This document shows positions 37,837-48,295 of a DNA stretch of 64,000 bases, piece after piece. Each line of letters begins with the position of its first letter. The first letter of the stretch is position 1. The position numbers and the translations under genes were made by a program. Source of the stretch: Ricinus communis (Eukaryota; Streptophyta; Magnoliopsida; Malpighiales; Euphorbiaceae). Below the pieces are notes generated by a model. The model was not told where the DNA came from. It saw only the letters and a program-made list of their open reading frames with translations, and searched no databases. Where the stretch lies: contig NC_063264.1 of assembly GCF_019578655.1 (NCBI RefSeq), forward strand, positions 25,815,688 to 25,879,687, read 5' to 3'.

Positions 37837-39018
37837 CTACTTCATATGCTCTTCTCTGGCAACAATCTTGAACTTTCCTGTCCTTTGTTGCTGCAAAAGC
37901 AAGAAGAAAATCTATCAGCAACTGTGATTGGAATTGCTGTTGTGTGTTTAACAAACTAGATCTAATATTTTTTTAACTTTTTAAAATATTAACCCCAACA
38001 AGAACATAATCAGAAAGGGTTATCATAGAGTTGTTACCTTTTTCCATAATTCAGTGTGGGTTTTGCAGAACCCAGCAACAATAGTTCCCTCTTTCTTTCT
38101 TCCTTCTTTGTACTCAAAACAGAAGTCTTGATTCAATCCACAAGTAACATGAAATGCCAGGTGACACTTAGGTTCAGAGCACTGAATGACACACCCATTT
38201 CTAGTCTTACACACACAACACTTGTCTTCCCACCTCCTTCTAGGAACCTTTGAGCAATTAATTCCTTCGCGCCCATCTGGGTCCTCAAAGAACACTTCAG
38301 GAACCAAAACTGCACAAACAATATGTGCCCACAAGCCATCTGTTGTGGGTTTCAAAGCACCATCCTTTGTTGTACACAAACAACAGGAGACCGTATTTGG
38401 TTTATCAGATTCAGAATTTAAACACCGAGTACAAAACCAGTCACCTTCAGGAACCCCCTTTATCAGAGGATTGCCATAACATGTAGTGTGTACCATTAGA
38501 TCACACCCGTCACAGAACACTATGGGATCTGTTGGGTCCCCATCTGTGCTTTGACATATAGAACATAAGATCCCATCATCTTCATCATCATCATTCTCTT
38601 CTTCTTCCTTATTTTCTTCTTCCGTTTCACATTGATTGCTGATTTTACTGTTTCCAAGCTCTTGAAGAGTAATATTAGGAAGTGGGATTTTGCTATGATC
38701 CTCAATTTTTTTGGTTTCACGATCAACGAAAGAGGGTTTATATTCAACATTGAGATCAAATGGTGAAAGTGGGTCACCATTACCTGATATGAAATCAGGT
38801 TGAAACGCCCAAACACGTTTCTTGGCTGGTAAACAGTAGGTAGTGGTGGGTTCAGGGAGAAGTGGATAACGAGACTCCTTTCGCTTCTTTGCTGGAAGCT
38901 GCAAGGAGATTATGGTTTCATTTTCTTTGTTTTCTTCAACTTCTTCTTCTTGCTGCTGCTGCTGCTGCAAAAGCCTTAATCTTTTGAGAGGAGGTAAGGC
39001 TTGAAATTTGGTATCCAT
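37837..39018 (-). CDS. PHD/extended-PHD finger protein, JADE-like (At3g14740 type)
   Basis: Two exons, 39018-38038 and 37890-37837, with a GT..AG intron, join to 344 residues. Start is the ATG opening MDTKFQALPPLKRLRLL. The N-terminal third has a Gln run, basic KKRKE and KKRVW patches that could act as nuclear signals, and an acidic run (about residues 133-149). A classic PHD finger follows (about 150-200: CSICQS, CDGCDLMVHTTCYG, DWFCTRC), then an extended PHD with its pre-finger (about 210-320: CCLCTTKDGALKPT, WAHIVCAVLVPEV, CCVCKTRNG, CHLAFHVTCGL, FCKTH). This pairing reads histone H3 tails in JADE/BRPF-type proteins, and plants have small stand-alone versions. The end, KFKIVAREEHMK, is encoded by the short second exon. 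No lesion is visible. A nuclear chromatin role is inferred from family. Confidence 0.93.
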
Positions 39019-39203
39019 TGTTTGTGTAATTGTTGCAGAGAGAGACGCAGAAAGAGAGATTTTTGTTGTTTCTGTATGTGAAAGCAGTGAAATTGGGAGG
39101 TTTTCTTCTTTTTTTTTTCTCTTTTGAACTGGGAAAATTTTGATTTGGAGGGAAACTTTTCTTTTGTTCTCGATTTTGTGTGTGTTTTCAAGTCAGATAT
39201 AAT

Positions 39204-39320
39204 GGCGGGAACAGAAGAGATTCCTTTTATTATTTTATTATTATAATATTATTTGAGCAGATTTAGACCGCCTTATAAATTTTTTGGCGCCATCCATTTT
39301 ATTAAAAAATGCTGACGTCA
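39204..39320 (-). promoter_or_regulatory. Upstream E2F-like and bZIP-like sites of the PHD gene
   Basis: TTTGGCGC, an exact match to the plant E2F consensus WTTSSCSS, is at 39283-39290. A related GGCGGGAA is at 39204-39211. A perfect palindrome TGACGTCA (TGA/bZIP site) is at 39313-39320. These lie about 190-300 bases upstream of the ATG in otherwise AT-rich DNA. They suggest cell-cycle-linked and bZIP-responsive expression; this is motif inference only. Confidence 0.45.
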
Positions 39321-39646
39321 GAATATGCAAGAATCTTTCCTCTTCATGTTTTTATTTTCTTTTCTTTTTCTAAAGGAAAAAGAAATATACATACGGGGCA
39401 AGTAGTGTAATTTTCTTTTTACTGAACAAAAAAATTATTCTTTTAGAACTTTTATAGACTAAATGATGTATTTTATTTACGTGAATATATTTTTCACATA
39501 AAATAAATTTATAAGAAAATATAAATACTGAAATTAATTAGCTCGCTAATTTTATCCCGAAATAACAGATACGATATTTATGCTAAATTATATTTGTTCT
39601 TAAAAGTTTTCTTTTTTCTCTTTTCTAATCAGCATATTTATTTATA

Positions 39647-39930
39647 GGCCTAATTGTAATTTTGATTTTGAATTTTAGTGTTTTTTTTTTTATTTTTAAT
39701 ACGAATTTTAAAATTTGGCAGATGAGACACTAGACTTTCATTTTTTTTTTGCAACCCGAATTGCCGATGCTTTTTCCGGTATATTGTTGCTTACGTATCC
39801 GGCAAACGTGCTACATGTATTCAAATAATATGTCACATCATTGCTATATAACAATACTTCAAAACTATGTGTTTTTACAAAATTTCCAATTTTACAATTT
39901 GAATTCCTAAAAACTGAATTTCCAAATATG
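39647..39930 (+). repeat. Left terminal inverted repeat of the MULE
   Basis: Inverted match to 43138-43421 by eye. Shared landmarks in order: GCAGATGAGACACTAGACTT, CCGATGCTTT, GCTACATGTATTCAAATAAT, ATATAACAATACT and ACAATTTGAAT. Differences are scattered substitutions and small A/T-run indels. Confidence 0.92.
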
Positions 39931-40402
39931 ATTTCAACTACCCCAACAACTAACTCTACTATTTCACTTTCTTTATTTCCTCCAATGTCTCAGACCTAAA
40001 AAAGTATCTTTAATTCAAACCTAAAAAAATGTAAGACAAAGCATTTTCTATTGTGAGATCCCACATATTTTGTAGTTAATGTAGTTGCAACGATTTTACA
40101 ACATAGCTCCAAAGGAGATAGACATTATGGTCTCATTTGCAGTGGTCCCAAGTGGAACCTCTTACTGTGAAAATGGCGAACAAGTAAGTCCATTCATTAA
40201 TCTTTAATAAACTTCTGGTCTCTCACATTGTTGTTGCCTTTTAGGTGATGTATATGAAAATAGTGTTGTGACTTCTGTGTTTGGTTTATTTATATAATTA
40301 TTGCCTGTTTTAGGATTTTAGTCAAAATCTTTAGTTTAATAAGATGAGTAATAGTGACTAAAAAAGCTAATTAGAGTTTATTTATTTATTTTATATAACA
40401 GT

Positions 40403-41981
40403 GAAACCTTCTCTATATATTTCCACCATGGTGGTAGATTAGTTAATGTTGGTAGGAATAAGGTATATATTGGTGACGAAATCAGGCCCAAATATGGTTT
40501 TGATGTTGATAGGCTTAGGTATCTAGACTTAGAAGATGAAGTTCAAAACCTTGCTTCCAACTATTGGGATATATTATCATTTACTATACTAGGTGTTACA
40601 AGGTCTGGTTGTTATACCGTTATGCAAGATGATACAAAGAGTTATGAAAATGCTTAATTTTATTTCCAAAGGATGTGATATGGTAGTAGAGGGAGGAAAG
40701 GTGATAGAGAAGAATGTGGCTAACAATGTAAATGACAGTAATAGGATATAGATAGTAATAAGAATGAAGTAGACAATAACTACACAAAAGAAATTGAATG
40801 AGGGGAGGTCATAGATGTTGTTAAGTATGAAAATGTTAATAATGAAGAAGATGAAGATTCTGAGGACCTTGATTATAATCCAGTGGGAGAGAGTGATACT
40901 GATGATGATCTTAATGACCATGAGCTAGCTTCTTATGATGAGGAATATATTCAAGCCAGGCAAAACAAGACCAAGTATAGAAGACATGTTCCTATAGATG
41001 AAGTGGCAGAGCGATCTAACATAATTGATGATTTTCATACAAGAACTACACAAGTTAATAGAGAATCTAAGACTAATGAAGATTTTGACAAAGAGATGCA
41101 TTCTGAATATAAAGACTCTAAAGGTGACATCAATTCTGACTCCACAAGTGATGAAAATGATGATGGAGTAGAAGGAACAAGTAGAAGAAAAAGAAAAAAG
41201 AGAGTCACATATGATCCTAAATGTGATTATAAAATGTTGAAGTTTGTACTTGGAATGAGATTTGAAAGTGGATTGCAGTGTAGACAAGTTGTGAATGCCA
41301 CCAAAGGTAAGAGTGGATGCTCTACCAAATGCAACTGTATCTAGTTAAAGACCAGCTATGAATGCCGAACAATCTAATGTTAGACATAGAATGAGAACAA
41401 GAAATAACACTCAAAAATCAACTCTGGTAGCCAAACATCAGGACAAACAACAGTGACTGATCCACATGGTAAAGCAGTCCAGCAAAGAGAGAGAGCAATG
41501 GTAATTGTACTCTTTAGTTGAAGTTTCCTATACTGGTATTTCTATGTAAATGATATTCAATCATTCACTGTGATGTATTTTTTATAAGTAAGAAAAGGAT
41601 ATGGAGTAAAGGTATTTGAGGACACGGGAAATATATACATGAGGTTATAATTAATAAACCCTTACCATTTTTGCTGTCAAGCTAAATGTGTGGCATAAAC
41701 TAAGGAGCTAAATTTCTTTATTTGCAGATGCCATACCAAAATAGGGTCAATGTTGTAAGCTCAACTAATTTGCCACAGAATAATGCACCATCTTATGCAA
41801 TGCATACTATGTCTTTATATGTATTAACAGCAAGGGGTGGCAAGACTGGAAAAGGAGGTAGGACTAGAAGATGAGATAGGATTGGAAGAGGTAGCAGGAG
41901 TAGCTCAACTTTGTCACAATCACATTCAACTAGCTCAGCTGCAAATGAAGGACATATAAGGACTCAAGAGAGCAATGCAAA
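40403..41981 (+). pseudogene. MULE transposase remnant, catalytic core missing
   Basis: An exon-like block at 40403-40655 reads ETFSIYFHHGGRLVNVG, YIGDEIRPKYG, then VDRLRYLDLEDEV, resembling the PB1-like N-terminal domain of plant MULE transposases (FHHGG.FV...YVGG). An acidic linker follows, then a 153-codon frame (40883-41344) with basic RRKRKKR and YDPKCDYKMLKFVLGMRFES, the usual MuDR DNA-binding lead-in (..F.LGM.F...). The MULE DDE domain and SWIM zinc finger that should come next are absent. A basic, Ser-rich tail (RGGKTGKGGRTRR, GRGSRSSST) resumes at about 41730-41981 past stops. I infer an internal deletion near 41300-41350. A short block at 40126-40182 ending in a GTAAGT donor might be an earlier exon. 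Confidence 0.7.
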
Positions 41982-42342
41982 TTAAATTAGAGTATATTTA
42001 CTTATGCTTGTTAGTTTAACTCTTTTTTGGATGGCTTTTGTGCACATGGTGCAATATAACTTTTTTTTTTATCCACTAAACTATACAACTGGAGCATGCT
42101 TTACAAGCAGTAGTTTAGATGCCTTTTTTTATCTACCAAACTGTTGAGTGGAGCATACTTTATATACTGAGTTTCTTTTGGAATGAGATAATCAGTTATG
42201 TTTTTTAATTTCTATTACTCAGTTATACATTTATATTCTTAAGGCTAATTTGATTGCAAATAAGTTCAAATTACAAATATCAACTACACAACACCACCAG
42301 CAGACGTACACTACATCAATTACAAATAAGTTCAAATATTAA

Positions 42343-43066
42343 CTAGTTCAACATGATCTTTTGACCATCGCTACCAGCAGATCTACTAAAGGAACATGAC
42401 AATACAAGCACAATTACACTAATAACTAAATATAATATCACATCAGAATCAAACTTAATTGTTCTCAGCTTGTCCTTTAAAATTTTGTTCTTATCCATTA
42501 ACTGCTTCTTCTTATAACGAAGCTTTCAATCTTTCTTTCCATTACAACATTCTTCAAACTCAGCTCATCACACTTATTAACAGCTTTACAATGCATTTCA
42601 TTCTTTTTTTTTAGCTCAACAATCTTCAATATTAGTTTATCTCTTAATTAATCCTCCATTACAGTTTTGCACCACAGTTGCTCTTGTAATGCATCCCTTT
42701 GAGTCTTTAACCTCAGAAAGCACCCTTTTGGAAAGGTGGAAGCTCACGATCAAGCCACTGAAAAAATATACGGTCATCATCTGAACAAACACCAAACCAA
42801 GGCCTCGAGTTACATAACCTTGATCCCCAAAATGAAAAAAAGAAACTAGCAATAAAAACAAATAGAAGTAAGGTTTCTACCTTTCTAACATGGCATCGGA
42901 AGAATCTTTGAGCTAGGTTCTCATCGGTGATTGAGGTTAACAGGTCTGCATTGATACCATGGCCTGTACACATCATTGTTGGGACCGAGCTCGTGTATGC
43001 AGCACGTGTGCTTGACAACAGTGACTTTGGTGTTTGTGACTTGTTGATGACATTATTGCAGTTCAA
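42343..43066 (-). pseudogene. GRF-type zinc-finger protein with C-terminal membrane helix, inside the MULE
   Basis: Minus strand. A start region (MNCNNVINKSQTPKSLLSS) leads to a GRF-like zinc finger: CTGHGINADLLTSITDENLA, RFFRC, a probable intron of about 60 bases (donor near 42881, acceptor before TTATGTAACTCGAGG), then DRIFFQWLDRELPP. Downstream, in shifted frames, comes a charged helical stretch (ELKKKNEMHCKAVNKCDELS, LMDKNKILKDKLR) and a hydrophobic helix (LVISVIVLVLSCSF) before a stop at 42343-42345. GRF fingers bind single-stranded nucleic acid in other proteins; small plant GRF proteins with this coiled-coil and membrane tail are abundant and uncharacterised. Frame changes near 42720, a stop near 42655 and a shift near 42520 suggest decay, though one or two could be unrecognised introns. 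Confidence 0.65.
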
Positions 43067-43137
43067 TAGGTGCTACACTTCAGCTCGTCAATAACTATAG
43101 CAATTAGGGTCTCTAATTACTAGAAATGGGGGATATA

Positions 43138-43421
43138 CATGTTTGGAAATTCGGTTTGTAAGGATTCAAATTGTGAAATTGGAAATCTTAATGAAAACGC
43201 ATTGTTTTGGAGTATTGTTATATGGCAGTGACATGACATATTATTTGAATACATGTAGCATGTTTATTGGACACATAGAAGCAATGCACCAGATAAAGCA
43301 TCGGTGATTCGGATTGCAAAAAAAATAAAAGTCTAGTGTCTCATCTGCCACATCTAAAATTTGTGCTAGAAACAAAAAAAAAAAAAATGCTAAAATTCGA
43401 GATTAAAATTGCAATTAGGCT
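43138..43421 (-). repeat. Right terminal inverted repeat of the MULE
   Basis: Inverted partner of 39647-39930, ending in CAATTAGGCT directly before the TTATTTATA target duplication. Confidence 0.92.
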
Positions 43422-43689
43422 TTATTTATATGAATGCATTTCTCATAGTCTATGTGTTCATAAAATAATTTTTTTAGAAATAACAAACTTATTAATTTAT
43501 TATAAAATATTAAGTCTATTATATATGCAAAATTATTATTTATTCACATAACGATGTCTATTTATTTCTTAATTAATATATTTCTTCATGCTAACACATT
43601 TTTTACAATTGATACATTTATAAAAAATATATAAAATTTAAAAATATCACACTCTTTGATGTTACAAAATAACAATTATGTCATATATT

Positions 43690-44640
43690 ATAACATATAT
43701 AAAAGTGTGAAGAAAGAGCGGGACATATACCTTTACTGATAAAGCCTTACTAATTCATTAGTTATTAATTTAATTTAAAAATATATAATATAATTCATAT
43801 AATATAAGTCTATTTCTAAAAGTTTGATTCCATTAAAATTTTAAATCAATAATAATTCTGACTTTAAAACATAGATATTAATTATATTTTTAATAATATA
43901 TTTAACTAACAAATTATTTTTTTAATTATACAATTATTTATAATCCTAAGATAGCATATTAATTATATTCTTAACTAATATTTAATGTAATAAACAGAAA
44001 AATAAAATAACACACTTAAATAATAAATAAATAAAATGACAAGTTCAATTATAATGCTAAATCTTAAAAAATGTATATCATTTTATTTTTTAAGTGATAA
44101 GAAGTCAAATAGTTAATATTTATATGCGACGTGTATAAGTAAAAAAAATGATTAATATTTATAAAAGAAAGAGAGATGTGTGTATTTCACGATTAATATT
44201 TATAAAAGAAAGAGAGATGTGTGTATTTCACTTTTGTTATTTCAATGTAATAAGCAACTAATAATTATTTTGTAACGAAATATCAATAAACAAGACAATA
44301 AAAATATATTTTATTTGTTTGAAAACAGAAAATATAAATATAGAAAGTAATACACTTTAATTTTATTATAAATGACAAATTTTTATTTATGCTAAATTAT
44401 TATATCTTCATAAAGTAATTTTATTATCTTTCCTAATCGACCTACTTATTTATACAAATGCGTAGCCCGCATCATATCATAACATATACAAAAGTGTGAA
44501 AGAGAATGGATAAATTTACTAATAGAGCTTTATTAATTTATTAGTTAATTTGGTCTTTTATTAATTCAATATAATAATATATAATATAATTCATTTAATA
44601 CAAATCTAATTATAGAAGTCAAATTCTATTAGAATTTTAA
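43690..44640 (+). repeat. Two copies of a dispersed Helitron-like repeat
   Basis: Copies start near 43690 (AACATATATAAAAGTGTGAA) and 44478 (CATAACATATACAAAAGTGT). Each continues with a GA-rich segment, then TTTACTRATARAGC and TTATTAATTTATTAGTTAAT-like words. The same head occurs near 54.9, 55.1 and 55.35 kb. The head resembles the 5' ends of plant non-autonomous Helitrons; class assignment is tentative. Confidence 0.5.
44150..44231. repeat. 41-bp perfect tandem duplication
   Basis: GATTAATATTTATAAAAGAA plus 21 bases ending GTGTATTTCAC occurs at 44150-44190 and again at 44191-44231 with no mismatch seen. Confidence 0.95.
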
Positions 44641-45633
44641 ATTAATACTAATTCTATTTCTAAAATATAACATTTTTATTATACTTTTAATATTATATTA
44701 ACTAATAAATTAAGTTTTTGATTATATAATAATTTATAATTCTAAAAATAACGTGTTAATTACATTTTTATATTAATTATATATTTAATTTAATATCAAT
44801 GGAATAAATAAATAATTAAAAATAGCATATTAAAATGAAAGAAAGAATAAAAAAATAACATGCATAATTAATGTTAAATTTAATATATATACATTATTTT
44901 ATTTTTCAAGTGATAACGAGTCAAATAGTTAATATTCACGTGAATAAATAGACTTAGTACATATAAAAACATAAAATATTACAAATAACATAATTGTTAA
45001 GTTTATTATAAAGTAACAAATCTATTAATTATGTCGAATTATATTTATTACCAAAATAATAATTTTTCCTTTTCTATTTATCGGTCCATATATTTATAAA
45101 AAGTAAAAAATATAACACTCATTAATGGTATTACTAACAGTCATTTTATAATGTGTGTATTTCAGTTTTGTTAGTACTACATTAATAATATAATAAGGCA
45201 ACTTACAATTATTTTATAATTAAATAATAATGAACATAAACTAATAATTAGAAAAGAAAAGAAAAGAAAAGTATACTATAATTTAGGAGGGGCCAAAATA
45301 ACCGTTCATTGGGGCGCTGCGGCGGAGGGAGTAATCTGAAACTTAAAATACCAAGCTCCAGTTATCTATCCATCAACTAATTTGCACCAAATGCAACTGT
45401 GATCCTTTATATGATGCCCACATAAAACATCACAGCAAGTTCATTATTAGGTTTACAGGTTTGCTGAATTCAGCTTAGCTAAGTTCACTACTACCTTGTA
45501 GACATGAATGAAAAGGCATAAAGCTTTGTTACATTTTCAGTACATATCAGAACAGGATTATCAGATGTGATTACCATGTCATTTCTGAAGCCAGGACGTT
45601 ATAAGTTTGAATTTCTAGCTTCCACACCACATG

Positions 45634-48295
45634 TCAATCCTTATTTTGGGTAGGCAGACTTCGCCTCCAAACTCCAGCCAGTAGACTGCCAAAGACCGAG
45701 TGACATACGCTGGAAACTGCACATGGTACGGCAGTCAGTGGGTTTCCAAAGTGCTGAGTTGCTAGAACCACTCCAAGCACAGAGTTCTGAAACATAAACA
45801 TAAAAGTTAAAAGCTTTATGAGAAATATATCAATCAATAGCAGAAATTATTTTCCATATGCATCATTTAGTTTGCAAGAAGAAACTATTCACACCAGGCA
45901 ACCTGAGCATGAATGCGCACTGAGACTGTTCAGGGATTTAGCTACATAAATTAGCATACCTGCATTCCAACCTCGATGGAGATGGTTCGTGAAGATGCCA
46001 CATCAAGTCCAAGCATTCTCGCAAGTGTATATCCGAAGAAAAAGCCAGATGCATGAAGTAGAGAAGCAGCAAGCACCACTTGTTGACCAGACATGAGGAT
46101 TGCTGAAGCACTCTGTGCAATTGCATTTCCACATAGAATAGCAACAGTTCCCACAGCAATGGGCGGCATCACAGGTGATACAAATTTAACCAGGCCCTGG
46201 AAATATTGATTTAGAAACGCACCAGCTAGAACTGGAAGAAGCACAACCTGCATTCAGAACAGAGGGAATTATCAAATAGCTGATGATATTAACAACAGCA
46301 GAGCAGCACCAATAGAGGAGCTACCTGTAAGGTTGACATTAGCAGTCCAACTGCATCTACGGCAACATATTGCCCAGCCAGTTTGGCTGTAAGAAATGGG
46401 GTCATGACCTGCAAATTAAAAGTTCAGAAGGATTAGTCTGGCAAACGAGAGGGCTGCAAGACGCATTGGATGTGCATTTTACAGAGACATAAACAAGTAA
46501 CTCTGAGGTCCTTTCTTCTAACTTATACGGCAGCCAAAAATAAGAAAAATGAACAGAACAATGAATTCATTCAAAAATGTTACATGGTGTTGCTTCTGAT
46601 TTGAACATGAAATTTATGCGAATGCAAACTAAAATTTTGCTAAGTAGAAAAGAACGTATGATGATTAAGTGAAAGAGAAGACCATAGGATATCTTAAGAA
46701 AAGAAAGAGCATAAATGAGACAATTCTATAGGTTACCAACCACTGCTGTTAGAGTGCTTGCTGCTGTCATCAATACTGAGAGCGCCACATTTCCACTAAA
46801 AGACAAAAAGATCATCATACCTTATTGTTAGTACAGAATAAAAAAAAAAAGTTCTGAAAGACAAAAAGTTGAGGATTTCAAACCGTGCAATGTAAGTCAC
46901 GATGTTACTTGCGGTTCCTGCATTCAGAAATTCAAGATCATTGTCTTGGAGACAAGGAAGAAATGGAAATGTATTATTTATTAAGTCTAACAAATAGTTA
47001 TACCACCGGGGCAGCAACCAACCAAAATTAGACCAGCTGCATAATGTGATGGCAGATTCAAGATCTTGCTTACCAGAAATCCTGAGAGCGGCATCACCTA
47101 CAACCACAAACCGATTAAGTTGCTACTATTTAACTAGAAGCTGAACTGAACATATATTCCATAACTGCTGTTTTCCATAAGTTTCTGCTTTTACTTCAAT
47201 TAAAAATCAACACAATATAAGTATCATGATTCAACAAATTTTGATAATGTTCCTTAGTTAAATACACAAGTGCCATAAAACTCCAAGTCTGAAACTGTAT
47301 AGCAACTTCTCGAAACCAAATCAGACTTTCAATCTACCAAAAGAAGTTTTCAAGTTTCACTAATGCTATGTTTGGTTGAAATCTATAAAAAAATTCATTT
47401 CATTTGAGAAAAAGACATGAAAAAGAAAATGGAAATGATAAAGTTGAAAGAGATATTTTGATGGTATAAAATGTATTAACTTACTTACGTGAAATTCATT
47501 TGGAAATTCTACCTATTTTGTTAAAATTTAGTTTAACTATAATCAATTCTACACAAATAAGTTCATCCATTTAAAGCATATAAATTTTAGATTCGCAAAT
47601 GAATTCCATAAATTTTATGGATTTCAACCAAACATTGTGTAAAGATATTCTTCGTTTGAGAATATCTACTTAGCACTCCCAATAAATGCAAAACATACAA
47701 AATCAGGTAAGTCAATAAAACGAGATATCAAAGCAGTTAAACTCAAATGGTACTGCAGTAAGTATTCATTCAAGAAAATAGAACAAACCGAGTATTGAAG
47801 CACAAAACCGGAGAAAATCTCTTTAGGCATAGCTAAAGCGGCTTTAAGATCGTCAAAGCTAAGTGTCATACCCATACCAAGCATGGTAAGGGATATGCCA
47901 AGAATGGTCCATTTTGGAGTGACCCAATTGAAAGAAGTGGGTTTTATGAGTGCCAATATGCAACCCAAAGATACCCATAAGGGAAATGCTGTAGATATTG
48001 CCTCACCAATCACCACAATCCAATCCCTAAAACTCTTATCAGTGTTTGCGCTTAAATCGTTTGATGAAATGCCACAGTGAAGAAGTTGGGCTGCCCTTTT
48101 CGTTGCCGAAAGCAAGATCCAGTTGGGTTTACTTGGTGCGGCTTGTATTTGGTTAGACTGAAGTTGAAGTTTTGAGATGGATTTGACAGAGGAAGCGAAA
48201 AGGAAGGGATGAAGTTTAGTTGTTGGTGCATAGCTTTTTGGTCTGGAACTGAAACTGCATGTTCCTACAGGAGAAAATGGAAGTGACGACGCCAT
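45634..48295 (-). CDS. BASS1: Sodium/metabolite cotransporter BASS1, chloroplastic
   Basis: Seven exons join in frame with GT..AG introns: 48295-47789, 47097-47004, 46917-46884, 46795-46741, 46408-46325, 46247-45960 and 45786-45634. The product has 404 residues, the size of Arabidopsis BASS1. The first roughly 70 residues are Ser/Lys-rich with few acidic residues, as in a chloroplast transit peptide. The rest is the bile acid:sodium symporter (SBF) fold with about nine or ten hydrophobic helices. Conserved blocks include [64 protein letters not shown] and TISIEVGMQNSVLGVVLA; the CPGG and EVGMQN segments belong to the sodium/substrate site. It should sit in the plastid inner envelope. BASS1 substrate is less certain than for BASS2 (pyruvate). 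No lesion is visible. Intron 1 contains a MITE. Confidence 0.95.
47361..47640 (-). mobile_element. MITE, copy 3 (intron 1 of BASS1)
   Basis: About 280 bp and the best-preserved copy. It starts TAATGCTATGTTTGGTTGAA and ends GGATTTCAACCAAACATTGT, so the ends are inverted repeats of about 25-30 bp. The interior (AATTTAGTTTAACTATAATC) is the reverse complement of copies 1, 2 and 4. No open frame. Confidence 0.85.

Larger units (their letters stand above)
39647..43421. mobile_element. Mutator-like element (MULE) with long TIRs
   Basis: A 3,775-bp element bounded by inverted repeats of about 284 bp (39647-39930 and 43138-43421) and flanked by a perfect 9-bp target duplication TTATTTATA (39638-39646 and 43422-43430). 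Outer TIR ends read GGCCTAATTG and AGCCTAATTG. A 9-bp duplication with TIRs over 200 bp is the Mutator hallmark. Inside are plus-strand remnants of a MULE transposase gene (about 40403-41981) without the catalytic core, and an antisense GRF zinc-finger gene remnant (42343-43066). It inserted about 630 bases upstream of the PHD gene's ATG. Confidence 0.92.
43431..45633. other. AT-rich intergenic DNA with two Helitron-like repeat copies
   Basis: No gene recognised. Repeat copies begin near 43690 and 44475 (see that entry). A short GC-rich island, GGGGCGCTGCGGCGGAGGGA, lies at about 45312-45331 and stands out sharply. The right end probably includes the 3' UTR of BASS1. Confidence 0.55.
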
